This document shows, in pieces, positions 32,351-45,108 of a DNA stretch of 64,000 bases. This DNA comes from Tricholoma matsutake. Taxonomy: Eukaryota > Basidiomycota > Agaricomycetes > Agaricales > Tricholomataceae. The notes beneath the pieces were generated by a model. It was not told the DNA's origin and made no database searches. It saw nothing but the letters and a program-made list of their open reading frames with translations. The DNA is taken from contig AP026540.1 of NCBI GenBank assembly GCA_026075535.2, positions 8,246,001 through 8,310,000 on the forward strand, written 5' to 3'. A program made the position numbers and the translations under genes. The number at the start of each line of letters is the position of its first letter. The stretch's first letter is position 1.

Positions 32351-35314
32351 CTCCATAGCGGGCACCCGACCGCTAAAAAAGTAAAAGACCCAGACAAAGT
32401 TGTCCCAAGTTCTACACAGGCCCAGCCTCCCTCTGTGAAACAGAGGAAGGCGGAAATCGAGGAAGTGGACGATGTTGAGGCTCAACATCGTCATTCAGGC
32501 TTGAGGGTATCGGACCCCATATTGCTGGGGCCTGACAAGAAGCCTGAAAGTTATAACAAGGATGAATTAGAAGAGTTCATCCGAGAATTCACTCGGGATC
32601 GATTTCCCGAGGGCCCTAAATTTGAACCTTTTGGGTTTGACCCTTCCATTCCTGCGGTGCTACCGCCAGAGCAAGTCGATGACTTGAACAACGTTCTCTT
32701 CGCAATATGCGAAGACTTGGCATTCAACAAACTACGTGAGCATGCTCTGTACCTTCGTGCAGAGAAGTGCAAGCTCTACGCTGAAAAGGTAGAGTGCCTA
32801 GGTCATATGATTGATGAGCATGGGCTGCACGCAGACAGCAACAAGATGGCCCATGTACGAGAGTGGAAGACACCTCATAACTATCACGAAGTCCAGAGAT
32901 TCTTGGGACTTGTGCAATATCTGGCTCATTTCTTGCCAGATATCAGTGCTTATACTAGTCCGCTCTCTGCGATGACTAAAAACAGCGCCTCGTTTCTATG
33001 GTGGCCGTTACACAATCACTGCTTCCAGATGATTAAGGACATCTGTTGCACAACACCGGTGCTTAAGCCAATCGACCCAAAGTCGCCTGAGCCAATCTGG
33101 GTGATCTGTGATGCCTCAGTCTTTGGGACTGGTGCGATGTATGGTCAAGGACCTGAGTGGCAAACTTGCCACCCAGCAGGTTTCTTGTCCAAGAAATTCT
33201 CAGGTGCTCAAAGGAACTACCGTACCTTTGAGCATGAAACCATTGCTATACTTGAGGCCCTCCTCAAGTGGGAAGACAAACTGATCGGTAGATGGATCCA
33301 CGTTGTCACCAATCACCAAGCGCTGGAATTCTTCCAGACCCAGTGCAGACTTTCTGCTAGGCAGACACAGTGGATGGAATACCTATTGCGTTTCGACTTT
33401 AACATTAGATATGTCAAAGGGAAACTAAACAAAGTAGTGGACACTCTGTCCCGCTACTAACAATTTGACTCTTGGGACGACACCCCATTAGTCCAACACT
33501 ATGTCTTCACAGACATGCACCTCGATCCTAACCACGAGGACCTCCCGTGGGATCGACATCTCAAATTAAAGAATCGAGTAATTGAGACTTGCTCCACTGC
33601 TGCTCAGCAGAAGCAAGTTGGTGAACAGCTTAGAGCTCTTTGGGAACTTATTGAAGAGTGGGATGTAGCTGCAGCCAGAATGACTGCGAATACTGAAGGT
33701 GCAGGTCCATCTTCTTCTGGACAGCCACAATCAGAGGAAAACCCCTTGATTTACGCATCTCTGATTAAGGGACCTGATTTTTGTGTCCATATGTCAGAGT
33801 TGGATCCTCTGAATGATGACATCCAGAAAGGATACGTCAAGGACCAAGTTTTCAAGAAGATTCTTGAAAGTCCAGGAGACCACCCAGATTTCAGCATCCA
33901 GAGTGGTTTCATCTGGAGGAAGAACTGAGGTGGTGAGGACGTCTTGTGCATCCCTACCTCCACTTCCAAAGGTACGACCCTGCATGGTCATATAATTGAG
34001 CAGGCCCACAGTATTGTGGGACATTTCGGGCCAGTCAAAACTTCGGAGTACATCCGACATTGGTATTGGTGGCCTCAACTTCAGTGTGAAGTCGAGAAAT
34101 ACTGTGATTCTTGCGAGCATTGTATACACTCGAAAGGTGAATACCGTTCCCTGCGAGGCAAATTGCACTCGCTCCCCACTCCCTTGAGACCATGGGAGTC
34201 CATTGGGATGGACTTTATCAGACCCTTCCCAGAGTCCAAGGGATTTGACTACCTTTGGGTGATCATCTGTTGTCTGTCTTCCATGGTTCACCTAGTACCA
34301 GTGAACACAACAACGACTGCATCACAACTATCTCCCATCTTTGTGAAGGAGATTGTCTGTTTGCATGGACTACCTGGCTCGATCATTTGTGATCGAGACT
34401 CTAAATTCACATCCAAATGGTGGCATGAAATCCACCGTATCTTGGATGTCAAGATACTTATGTCCTCTTCATTCCATCCTCAGACAGATGGAATAACGGA
34501 ATGCACAAATCGTTCGATCGCTCAGATTCTCCGAGCGTTTGTTGCGTCCAATCAAAAAGATTGGGTAAAATTCCTCTCTCTTGTAGAGTTTGCCATAAAC
34601 TCTACCATTAACAGGGCAATGGGGATGGCCCTGTTTGAAATCAACTATGGATTCTTGCCTTGTATGATGCAAGAACTTCCTTCTACAGAACATGTTCCTC
34701 CTGGAGTGTGTACGTTCACAATGAATGCCCTGCGAAACATGGCAGTGGCCCATGATAGCATCATCACTGAAAGAGTGTTTCAGTGACACTACGCTAATAA
34801 ACATTGGCACGAGGAGCCTGATATCAAACAAGGAGATTTTGTCTACTTGTCCACAAAAAACCTAGTACTACTAAAAGGGCGCACTAGTAAACTATTGCCT
34901 AAATTTGTAGGACCGTACAAGGTCCTACAAGCCTTCCCCGATACATCCAACTATGTGTTGGATCTTCCTACAGAACTGAAACGCTGGCATATACACCAGC
35001 GTTTCCATGTGAGCCTACTAAGGCCTCACCATCCTAATGATGACACATTGTTTCCCAACAGGCGTTATCCCGACACATATGACTTCAGTGCCCCAGATGA
35101 CACTGAATGGTACGTCAAAGAGATCACGGCACACAAGTGGTGTGGCCGTACCGTCCAGTTTGAAGTTAAGTGGAGTCTGGGAGACACCACTTGGGAACCT
35201 TTAGCGAACTGCAATGATCTTGCAGCCCTAGATGCTTATCTGGCACTAATGGGTGCCAGAGACTGGCAAGAATTGCCCAAATGTGCAGGAACTCCTGCGC
35301 ATCAATGGGCATAA
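32351..35314 (+). pseudogene. pol of gypsy copy B, reverse transcriptase core deleted
   Basis: The reading frame after the shared TGA continues without an ATG through an acidic linker to FAICEDLA. It then jumps at about 32720 straight to FNKLREHALYLRAEKCKLYAEK. Compared with copy A, about 680 bp are gone, including the YLDD catalytic site, but the frame is kept. RNase H (ICDASVFGTGAMYGQG), integrase finger (CDSCEHC), integrase core (GMDFIRPFPES; an intact CDRDSKFTSKWW where A has a stop) and chromodomain (EITAHKWCGRTVQFEVKW) follow. Stops lie at 33458, 33926 and 34784. Without RT this copy could move only in trans. Confidence 0.88.
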
Positions 35315-35430
35315 CAACTTGGAAATTTCCAAGTCACGTTGCAACTTGCCCAATGGATTTCACACTCCACAACTTTACTTTGTGCTGAGTTTGAATTGTT
35401 TTTTCTTCTTCATCGCTTGGTATGATTACC

Positions 35431-36486
35431 ATGGCGAGTTTCCCTCCAGACAAAGACAACCCCATGGGGGGTGATCATGATGACAGACCTAGCCGTGCAC
35501 GTGAGATGGGCCCTAGTGGCCAGTCTCAAAGGGGGAAGGAGAGAGAGCTCGAGCCCACTGGCTCGAGCAGCAACATCCAACACCATCGCTCGCCAAGCCC
35601 TGGTGAGATTGAAGAAGCAATCAGCTCTAGCAGACGTTCTGCTAGAGAAGAACAAAACTGGCGAGCTGGTGTGGGCACCAGCTCTTCCACTGTCGGAAAT
35701 TGGAGGATTGACGGTGAAGGCATCGTCCTTCACCGAGGCACTTGCAACACTTGCAAGAGCTATGCTTTACATGTGTACACCCACATGTATGACCACGATG
35801 ATGAATATTTCGACGTGAGAGATCATCGAGATTTGGGTATTAACTCTGGTGCTCTCACCAGAGCCGAACGTGTTTATAACAAATATGAAAAAGATATTGC
35901 TGCCCTCCAGGAGACCATCCAGAACCTGGAGGATGAGAATGAGCACCTGCATGAGCAGCTTGATGGACATTCGCCCAAATGAGCTTGTACTCGTGAACCC
36001 TCTCCTCATCCTGAGAGGCCCCAGGGTACTTCATATGCTGGTGCAGCCTCTCGGCCTGCACCACCTCATGCTCCGTGCCCTGTCATCCCTGATGAGGACT
36101 TCAATATGAACAAGGTATACCCACCTCTTCCCAACCTTCCAACCCCAAGATATACATTCTCAGGCCCTGATGTTCCCAGGATGGCAAACTGGAGACCAGC
36201 TCCCAAGCTGCGTGGCCAAGTTCCTATGTCCATTCCTCAGAACACTGAGGAATTTGATAACTGGTCCTGGATGGCCCACACCTCTGGGAACTACCCAATG
36301 TTGGAACGAATGCACGAGTACATGCAGTTTGTCAATGATACTGCTCCAGGGGCTCGAAGCCCCTGATGACCTATGCCCTTGCCCACTGGAGATTACCCGG
36401 TTGGCTCCCTGTTCAGATGTGGATTACGCCGACTCGACGACCCTACTCGCCTGGAGCAACCCTTGCTCCTGGACTCTGCCGAAACA
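35431..36486 (+). pseudogene. third ORF of gypsy copy B, 5' part
   Basis: Starts MASFPPDKDNPMGG, homologous to the ORF3 of copy A. The Cys-x2-Cys/His motif (GTCNTCKSYALHVYTHMYDH) is intact and uninterrupted here, and HRGTC shows the CGA codon that is TGA in copy A. The coiled coil follows, then TGA at 35980, a one-base frameshift near 36355, and the insertion point at 36486. The 3' part lies at 63668-64000. Confidence 0.75.
36478..36486. repeat. target site duplication, left copy (GCCGAAACA)
   Basis: Identical 9 bases occur at 63659-63667. Copies A and A' have a single related site (GCTGAAACG). This defines the 27.2-kb insertion exactly. Confidence 0.9.
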
Positions 36487-36842
36487 GATAGGTAAGCTAC
36501 AATGTACTGAATAATACGGTCTATTGAATGCATACAGTGTACTGAATGATACAGGTTCGGTGGATGCCATCGAACACTCTCATAGTATGTATAACATGTA
36601 CTAGTATCAAATGAATACACTTTTACAATTCTTGCTTGTGATACACTATGAAGAATGTTAATATACAGATCAGAGATAGCGTTGGACACGGCACTCGGCA
36701 ACAGCAATGGCAATGGCAACAGCATCAGCATAGATATACGGCATCAGCATCAGGCTAATGGATAGATGTGCATAGGAAACTGTATGGCCTAGCTATAGGC
36801 AATGATACTGATTTTCTATGTAGTGCAGACCTACCAAACAGG
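36487..36842 (+). repeat. left terminal inverted repeat of the 27-kb element
   Basis: Aligns with the reverse complement of 63236-63658. Best block: the run from CTCATAGTATGTATAACATG to AGAGATAGC is almost identical over about 115 bp. An inner block (AGATGTGCATAGGA, TATGGCCTAGCTAT, CTACCAAACAGG) matches too. The outermost bases are GATAGGTAAGCTAC on the left and CACATAGGTAAACTAC on the right. Confidence 0.88.
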
Positions 36843-37075
36843 ATCAGCTTGCCCACCCGATTGGTGTTGGTCAATGCTGCCAATGCCGCCTAAGGAAATT
36901 TCCTGATGCCGAAGGTTATATAGTGACATGTATGATAAATGCCTCAATTAGCAATTATTCATTTGTTGTATGCAGACCTATGAAATGGGTCGGCACTGGC
37001 ACTGGCAGAAAGTAAAAATTTACCGACATCGGCAGCAGCAGACGCGTAATACAGACCTTCATGAAATCAGTGATC
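36843..37075. other. KDZ subterminal spacer left of chromovirus C
   Basis: No gene seen. It contains GGCACTGGCACTGGCAG-type simple repeats like the rest of the KDZ element, and ends in TGATC, the target duplication of element C. The sequence resumes at 43118. Confidence 0.5.
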
Positions 37076-37501
37076 TGTAAGGGGACTAGGGGGGTGCCCT
37101 GTGTGTTTTTCCTATTTTTTATGTTCGTCCCATATTTTTCCCCACCTCATTTCCTTCTATTCTTCATTTTCTATGATTTTTCCGGATTTTATTACTAATT
37201 TTCCCTTGCTATCATGTTTGTATATGTTGACACTTTTATATTTAGAGGCGGAGTACCCCTTCCGACACATACCCCTTGGTATGATGTCATTCGGCAGCCT
37301 TGATCCGCCTATCTCCGCCTTTTTCTATTTTTAGGTTATATTTGATTTTTGTCGTCTTCACATATACTGGGCATCAGCAAGGGGATCCTTAGAGTTTTCT
37401 CTTCGGATTTCCCTTTGCTAGGTGCACCCCCAATCCCTGTATTATGTAGCATAATTTTAACTTCGGATTTCCCTTTGCTAGAGGCTTAGGTTGCCCTTAT
37501 A
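37076..37501 (+). repeat. 5' LTR of element C
   Basis: Begins TGTAAGGGGACTAGG and ends CCCTTATA. It contains two copies of CTTCGGATTTCCCTTTGCTA. Three transitions separate it from the 3' LTR. Confidence 0.95.
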
Positions 37502-37657
37502 GTAGAAAACTCTCCCCTAATCGCGAACGCGCTGCCCAAGATAGGCAGGTACGGACTGGACGACGCTTCCCAAAGCTCCACAGAGTCCCTACACACCGTT
37601 CCAGATACTCTCGCCTTTATTACGCCGCCATTTTCGCCAAACGCGCTCCCTAGCGAC

Positions 37658-38776
37658 ATGGACGCATCAGAACGCTTCGACACGCTTGAAAGCAACGTTT
37701 CCGGAATGCGCGCACAAATCGACTCGCTTAAATCTACGATTGAAAACTTCGTTAGGACCCTCCAGGCTAACCCTACGACCAATAGTTCCCCCTTTACGAC
37801 TCCAAGCGCACCCAACAACGACATTTTGCCAAATGCGTCCACTAAGGAACGTGCCCAGATCAAACCGTCCCCCCCCGCCGAATTTAATGGTGCACGTGCG
37901 CAGGGACGTGCATTCCTTAATTCCTGTGAGTTATACATTAGTCTCCAGTTGCATCAATTCGTCGATGAGGCTGCAAAAATTTATTGGGCCTTCACATACA
38001 TGAAATCTGAACGTGCCTATCTCTATGTGGACTGTATCCTACGTCAAACTAAGGAACTCGGTTCTCTACCTTTCTCCACTTGGGGTGACTTTCGAGCTGA
38101 GTTCATACGCCACTTCTGCCCCCTCAATGAACGCCACCGAGCAGTGACACGACTTGAGTCATCCGCTTACCACCAGGGACGTCGATCCGTGGACGACTAT
38201 ATTGATGAGTTCAAGGATTTGGTGGACATGGCAGGATATGGGAGTGGGTTACCAGTGGTGGTGAAGTTCCGACGGGGGCTCAACCGAGAAATTCAGGACC
38301 AGATTGCACAGATGTTGGAAGGGCGCCCAGCGGACGATGATATCCTTGCTTGGTATGAAGCTGCTTCACTCTGTGACGAGAACCGACTCACAAATGTGGC
38401 ATTTAATGCTGCATTCCATGCTCCAACTACCACTCATACACCCTACACCTTCAATCGAAGCCTTCCCCGCCCTAACCCCATTCCTGTTTGTCAAACTCCC
38501 ACACCAGCCGTCAATGTCCCGGTACCAATGGATGTTGATGCAGCCCGCAGCCGTGCATGTAAGTTGGATCTCTGCTACCATTGTGGGGAACCTGGACACA
38601 GGGCTGGAGCGTGTCCCCATCGTCAGGATATCCGCATGCTCACCCCCGAGGGACGAGATGAACTCCTGCAAGATTTGTTGGCACTTGTAGATGTTGAGGA
38701 AGTGAAGGATCAAGTTGCAGAGGAGGTTAAGCTGGAAGTTGTAGAGGAGCAGGATTTTCCTATTCGCAGCGAGTGA
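37658..38776 (+). CDS. gag of element C
   Basis: 372 residues, starting MDASERFDTLESNVSGMRAQ with a short coiled coil. The capsid-like core follows (AFLNSCELYISLQ, YMKSERAYLYVDCILRQ, WGDFRAEFIRHFCPLNER). Near the end is a CCHC zinc knuckle (CYHCGEPGHRAGAC), then an acidic tail. The frame is intact. The stop TGA at 38774-38776 overlaps the start of the pol frame, which is -1 relative to gag. Confidence 0.9.
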   Translation: MDASERFDTLESNVSGMRAQIDSLKSTIENFVRTLQANPTTNSSPFTTPSAPNNDILPNASTKERAQIKPSPPAEFNGARAQGRAFLNSCELYISLQLHQFVDEAAKIYWAFTYMKSERAYLYVDCILRQTKELGSLPFSTWGDFRAEFIRHFCPLNERHRAVTRLESSAYHQGRRSVDDYIDEFKDLVDMAGYGSGLPVVVKFRRGLNREIQDQIAQMLEGRPADDDILAWYEAASLCDENRLTNVAFNAAFHAPTTTHTPYTFNRSLPRPNPIPVCQTPTPAVNVPVPMDVDAARSRACKLDLCYHCGEPGHRAGACPHRQDIRMLTPEGRDELLQDLLALVDVEEVKDQVAEEVKLEVVEEQDFPIRSE

Positions 38777-41700
38777 ATTGTACGCCCTCACTGCCTGTCC
38801 ATAACCGCTTTGAAGTCTTGTCAGTTGAATCCCCGGAGAATGAATCCATTTCTGTGACTGCTCCCCTCTCTGACCCTTCAAAGTTGGCTAAAGACGTACC
38901 TGCTCTCCCCATCTCTCCTTCTACTCCACGTCCCAAAATTAAATCATGGGAGCGTAAACTACCATGCAAGTATATTGTGGCATCCACTCCCTCTGCACAT
39001 TCCTTAAACCTAGCCATTGAACTGCAGACAACCGACACTGGACAGATACTCGGTGTCTCTGCGCTCCTGGACTCTGGTGCGACTGGTCTCTTCATCGATT
39101 CCCATCTGGTACAACAACATCGTCTAAATACTCGCTCACTCTCACGTCCAATACCTGTATATAACATGGATGGATCCCCAAATGAAGCTGGTGCCATCCG
39201 AGAGGTTGCAGACCTGGTTCTCCGTTACAAAGATCATAGTGAGCGTGCCCTTTTTGCTGTCACTCAATTAGGAAAGCAAAAGGCGATTTTGGGATATCCA
39301 TGGCTTCGAGACCATAACCCGGAGGTCGACTGGCGCACCGGGGAGGTTACCATGAGCCGATGTCCATCCCGCTGTTGGACGTGTTTCACAGAAGCCAGGC
39401 AAGAACGTCATGGACAGAAGGCAGCAATACGACGAACTCAGAAGTGTCGTGCTGGACCCCTGCCTATACCAGAAGTGGAATTGGAAGGGGTTCCTGATCT
39501 AATGCCGGACTCGGATGATGATGATGAGGACCCAGAGGAAGTGGAGGAGGGTGATCGGATCTTCTACACTGCGATTCACTCATCGCATGAGGTGTGTGCT
39601 ACATCGAACATATCCCAATGCCTCGCCGAGGCCTTCCACAAAAACAACGCTGCTAAATCCTCTACTAACTCCTTACTCCCTCATCTCCATGAGTTTGAAG
39701 ACATGTTCTCCAAGGAGTCATTCGACTCTCTTCCTGCATGTAAGCCATGGGATCACGTGATCGAACTCACCCCCGGCGCAACCCCTTCATCCTGCAAGGT
39801 CTATCCTCTCTCTCCGGAAGAACAACGGCAGCTTGACCAGTTCATCGACGAGCACCTGGCCTCTGGACGTATTCAACCATCGAAGTCACCCATGGCCTCT
39901 CCCTTTTTCTTTGTCAAGAAGAAGGATGGCTCACTTCGACCGGTTCAAGACTACAGAAGACTCAACAACATCACGGTCAAAAATCGCTACCCACTACCCC
40001 TCATCTCCGAACTCGTAAACCAGCTCCATGGAGCCCAATACTTCACCAAGCTCGATGTCTGTTGGGGCTATAATAATGTGAGGATAAAGGAGGGAGATGA
40101 GTGGAAGGCAGCCTTTTGTACCAACCGTGGTCTTTTTGAACCGCTTGTCATGTTCTTTGGCCTTACTAATAGCCCTGCCACCTTTCAGACCATGATGAAC
40201 GACATCTTCCATGACCTCATCCTTGAAGGCGTTGTCTGCATCTATCTCGACGACATCCTCATCTTCACTCACACGGTTGAAGAGCACCGTCGCATCACGC
40301 GCCTCGTCCTAGAGCGACTTCGACGGTACAAACTCTACCTTTGTCAGGACAAATGCGAGTTCGAAAGGACCAAGATTGAGTACCTCAGCCTGATTATCTC
40401 GGAGGGTCAAGTGGAGATGGATCCTATCAAGGTAAACGGGGTCACAGCTTGGCTGATGCCCACGAACAAGAAAGAGGTGCAGTCTTTCCTGGGCTTCATC
40501 AATTTTTATCGGCGTTTTATCAAGGATTTCTCACATCATGCACGACCGCTGTTTGACTTGACAGGAAAGGAGGCATGGAGGTGGGATAATGCACAACAGG
40601 AGGCATTCGAAAAGCTTAAGGACATGGTCACTTCCGCTCCGATCCTTACCTTTGCTGACGATTCACGTCCTTTTCATGTAGAAGCTAACAGTTCTGACTT
40701 TGCGATGGGCGCTGTGTTGTCTCAGCAGTCTCCGGAGGACCAGAAGTGGCATCCTGTTGCATTCTACTCCAAAAGCCTTAGTGCTGTAGAGAGAAACTAC
40801 GAGATCCATGACAAGGAGATGTTGGCGATAATGCGTGTGCTTGAGGAGTGGCGACACTTCCTCGAGGGTGCCCAACACAAGGTGGAAATTTGGACGGATC
40901 ACAAGAACCTCGAGTACTTCATGACGGCCAAGAAATTGAACCGTCGTCAAGCTCGTTGGTCCCTGTATCTATCTAGATTCGACTTCTCCTTGCACCACCA
41001 TCCAGGTTGCAGCATGGGGAAGACCGATGCCCTATCCCGACGTGCAGACCATGGGGATGGCAGCAGTGACAACCAAAACATTGTGCTGTTGCAGCCAGAC
41101 CTGTTCACCATTCGGGCACTGGAAGGCATCGTACCCCAGGGCGAGGAGTGGGACATCCTACGTGACATTCGTTGCACAAACCGTAGCGGTTTACATGAGG
41201 ATGTTGTCGCCCAAGCTGTTAAAGAACTGAGGAAGGGATCGACCCTTTCCTTATGTGTGGCAGAGTGGGCTGAAAAGGAGGACTTGTTGTATTTCAGGGA
41301 TCACATCTATGTTCCCAATGACCCAGACCTTTGCCGGCGCATCATATCCCAACACCATGACTCACAGATTGCTGGCCACCCCGGACGCTGGAAGACCTTG
41401 GAGCTCACCTCACGGAACTATTGGTGGCCACAAATGTCACGGCTCATTGGTCAGTATTGTCGCACTTGTGACCTTTGCTTACGCACCAAGGTCCCTCGTC
41501 GCAAGCCTATTGGTGAGCTACACCCTCTTCCTGTTCCAGAGAGTCGTTGGGATGTCGTCAGCATCGACTTTGTGGTGGAATTGCCAGAGTCAAACGGGTT
41601 TGATGCGGTGATGTGCACAGTTGACTCAGTGGGAAAACACGCTCACTTCATTCCCACTCACACCACTGTCAGTGCCCTAGGTGCCGCTCGACTCTACCTC

Positions 41701-42675
41701 CACCACGTGTGGAAATTACATGGACTTCCTGGTGCCTTCCTCTCGGATCGTGGCCCTCAGTTCATGGCAGAGTTCACTCGTGAGCTGTACCGACTCCTAG
41801 GGATCAAACTCCTCACTTCAACTGCTTATCACCCACAAACTGATGGCCAGACGGAGCGAGTCAACCAGGAACTGGAGCAGTACATCCGCCTCTTTGTCAA
41901 TGAACGCCAGGACGATTGGGATGATCTCCTTCCTTTGGCTGAGTTTGGGTACAACAACCATGTCCATGCTTCCACTCAACAGACCCCTTTCCTCTTAGAC
42001 ACTGGATGACATCCACGCATGGGATTTGAACCTCGCCAAACTCCCTCACACATCGAGACAGTGAATGAGTTCACAGAACGCATGAGGGATAGCTTGGAGG
42101 AGGCAAGGGCAGCCTTAGCAAAGGCGAAGGACAACATGGCGCGATTTTACAACCAACGCCACTCCCCAACCCCTCAGTACAAGGTTGGTGATCGAGTTTA
42201 TCTTGACTCCAGTGACATCTCCACTACACGTCCATCCAAGAAACTCGTTCATCGCTTCTTGGGACCTTTCCCCATTGTCAAGTGCGTTGGAACACATGCC
42301 TATCGTCTACGCCTCCCAGCCTCCATGTCCAGACTCCATCCCGTCTTCCATGTCGTCAAATTGCTTCCAGCTCCCCCAGATCCGTTCCCGGGACGCCATT
42401 CACACCCACCACCACCACCTACAGTGATCGAGGGAGAACCCCAATATGAAGTTGAGTCAATCTTGGACAGCCGTTTGCGTCGAGGAAAACTCCAGTATTT
42501 GGTACATTGGAAGGGTTATGGGTATGAGGAGAACTCATGGGTCGAAGAGTCTGACGTAAATGCCCCTCGGTTAATCAAGGAATTCCACCGACGGCACACT
42601 GCTGCACCGCGTCGCATTCAAGTCACGGACTTTGGTTGTATACGATTTCGAATGCATCGGGGCGATGCATCTTAG
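38773..42675 (+). pseudogene. pol of element C, one nonsense codon
   Basis: About 1300 residues in the -1 frame after gag; no ATG precedes the protease active site, so expression needs frameshifting. Domains: protease ALLDSGATGLFID; RT with YLDD at 40243-40254; RNase H (YSKSLSAVERNYEIHDKE); integrase finger (CRTCDLC) and core (SIDFVVELPES, LSDRGPQFMAEF, HPQTDGQTERVN); chromodomain (YEVESILDSR, LVHWKGYGYEENSWV). A single in-frame TGA at 42007-42009 interrupts the integrase C-terminal part, where related elements have Arg; CGA to TGA fits. The stop is at 42673-42675. Confidence 0.92.
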
Positions 42676-42686
42676 AGAGGGGGTAA
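42672..42686 (+). other. polypurine tract of element C
   Basis: Purine-rich TTAGAGAGGGGGTAA directly before the 3' LTR; it overlaps the last codons of pol. Confidence 0.6.
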
Positions 42687-43112
42687 TGTAAGGGGACTAG
42701 GGGGGTGCCCTGTGTGTTTTTCCTATTTTTTATGTTCGTCCCATATTTTTCCCCACCTCATTTCCTTCTATTCTTCATTTTCTATGATTTTTCCGGATTT
42801 TATTACTAATTTTCCCTTGCTATCATGTTTGTATATGTTGACACTTTTATATTTAGAGGCGGAGTACCCCTTCCGACACATACCCCTTGGTATGATGTCA
42901 TTCGGCGGCCTTGATCCGCCTATCTCCGCCTTTTTCTATTTTTAGGTTATATTTGATTTTTGTTGTCTTCACATATACTGGGCATCAGCAAGGGGATCCT
43001 TAGAGTTTTCTCTTCGGATTTCCCTTTGCTAGGTGCGCCCCCAATCCCTGTATTATGTAGCATAATTTTAACTTCGGATTTCCCTTTGCTAGAGGCTTAG
43101 GTTGCCCTTATA
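42687..43112 (+). repeat. 3' LTR of element C
   Basis: 426 bp, about 99% identical to the 5' LTR; followed by TGATC. Confidence 0.95.
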
Positions 43113-43237
43113 TGATCGGCATCAGAATTGAGCACGGCACCGGCACCGGGATTAGGGATTGGGCAGAAAATGTTTGGTGTTCCAACAATTATTACTACAT
43201 GTTCATGTATAGAATATGTAAATGAAATAAATGAGCA

Positions 43238-45040
43238 TCATCCATCATCTGTAGTGTCCATATCATCAGAGCCACGCAACCAAGTGTCATCAACATAATC
43301 AAAGTCTGCATGAGTATAGATGGGCAGTGTGATGCGAGAAGGAGTGGGGTGCTCTATCTGGGAGGTGCTGGGGGATTCATCACCAAAATTGTCAGAATCG
43401 GCACCGGCATCATTGGCATTGGCATTGGATTCACCCCGAGGTCCAGTAGAATCTGTCTCTGATGATGAGAGAAAAACATCCGCTGCATCAGACATGGTGG
43501 CAAAAGCTGATAGGGGATTTGAGGGTGGAGATGAAGAGGTAGAATCATCGAGGTAGAAGTCAGCAGCATCAATGCCAGTTGGGGAACCCATAGGGGCAGA
43601 TGATGAATCAGAACCATATGCCATGGCTGCCTGAAGGGCGGTATGCTGATCAGCATCATTTGCTACACCATCTTCACCTTGCCAAACCATGAGTGCCTCG
43701 GCATCGGCAGCGGCAGTGGGGACGGGATCGGTAGTGGGAATGGGGACGGAATCAGAATTGGCGTCGGCAGCAGAGAGATCGGCATTGGCAATGGGGACTG
43801 AAGCAATGGGAGCGGGGACAGGAACAACAGGAGCAGTCCCAGCATTGGACACATCGGATTCAGCGTCTGAAAAATATAGGCCAGCATCGTGACCAGTAAC
43901 CGTGGGTGGTCGACTGTAGGCAGAGACAACTGTTGGGAGACTTGGTGCATCTGACCACTCCTTCTTTTGCTGCGTGCCATCAGGTAGAGACCCTGCGTAC
44001 CCAGAATGCTGCCTTTCCCTTGCCCTTGGTTGCCTGATTGATTGCTAAAACCTCATTCTCTGCAATATCAATGCCCCAGGTCCACTTGTAGGAGGTTGGG
44101 GGAAGGGCCTTCAGGCACTCAAGTTCAGCCTGTGCATGTGCAGATACCAGTTCTGATTGTCTTCTTATGGCCGACTGTCTCCCAGCGTGTCCACGGTTGT
44201 TTTTTGATGCTGCTGCTGCTGCCGTTGTTAACTTATGTGGTTATGACTGAAGCTCCTTGAGCAGGGTTAGCTCAGGAAGCCGTTGGAACCCTGCTGATTG
44301 CCTGACATTTGCATTCATTGCAGCCTCTGCTGATGGTTCGCAGCCATCTATGAAGTCCCGCATCCCGCATGCTTCATTGAACAAATCCCCAATGAGAGCC
44401 TGCAGGTTGATGCAAGATCGGCAGTCGGCTCGGCCATCGGCAGCATTGTCTGCTGGCTGGCTATTGGTGAGTGGTGAGCTGATGATCACAGGGGCAGGGA
44501 TATACTGCTGATAGCTATTGAGGCACTTATCCAGGGTGTCACTGGCGAAAATTTGCCCCAGTGCCAGTTCACTATTGTGGCTCCACCAATCACATATATA
44601 TGAATCCACCAGATGGCTAGGACCGTCGCTGGCAACACCATCATCCAGCGAGGCCAAGAGAGATGGATGGAATCCAAGGGGTAGGTGGTCCAAATTCACA
44701 TCAGCGAGACTGTCAGCCAAGGACCAAAGAAGGATCAGCACATCCATCAGAAGGCCGATGGAGGTGCCAATGCCGATCCAAGACATGACATACATCTGTC
44801 ATACTTGTCAGTGATGTATACTTACTTCCTTTAGGAAAGATCTCAACATACAAGCTCGGCATAGAGAATTTTTTGCATCCAACATTGTTTTACAAAGTTT
44901 GCCTGGTCTAACTCCAACAAAACTTGATGGAATTGGGACTCTGCATACCAAATGATCTCTTGTGTCCACATTTGGAGTTGCCCTTTTGGGCCTGATTGCA
45001 AAGAAAAAGGGTTGAAGATTGAGAGACTTTTGTTCGACAT
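43238..45040 (-). pseudogene. KDZ-element ORFa, unknown function, one nonsense codon
   Basis: Reads MSNKSLSIFNPFSLQSG from 45040, with a GTATGT donor after YAEL. It continues near 44793 (VLILLWSLADSLADVNLDHL; SYICDWWSHNSELALGQIFA; DCRSCINLQALIGDLFNEACG). An in-frame TAA lies at 44243-44241. The frame runs on through a poly-Ala stretch, RGHAGRQSAIRRQSEL, SYKWTWGIDIAENEVLAINQ and ATKGKGKAAFW, then an acidic Ser/Asp-rich tail (DDTWLRGSDDMDTTDDG) to the stop at 43238. I recognise no family. It is co-directional with the transposase and begins about 70 bp after its stop, so it may be a second gene of the same unit. The continued open frame after TAA suggests a recent CAA to TAA change. Confidence 0.5.
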
Positions 45041-45108
45041 GGTCGTGGTTGGTGATCAAGATAATCATGTTTACATCATGTTTACATAATACATGTGGCC
45101 CTTTTCAG

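Larger units (their letters stand above)
37076..43112 (+). mobile_element. chromovirus (Ty3/gypsy) element C, nearly intact
   Basis: 426-bp LTRs at 37076-37501 and 42687-43112 with a perfect 5-bp target duplication TGATC (37071-37075 and 43113-43117). The LTRs differ at only three positions, all transitions, so this is the youngest insertion in the window. It has separate gag and pol frames overlapping by a few bases, and a canonical chromodomain at the pol C-terminus. The only lesion seen is one TGA (42007-42009). Confidence 0.95.
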
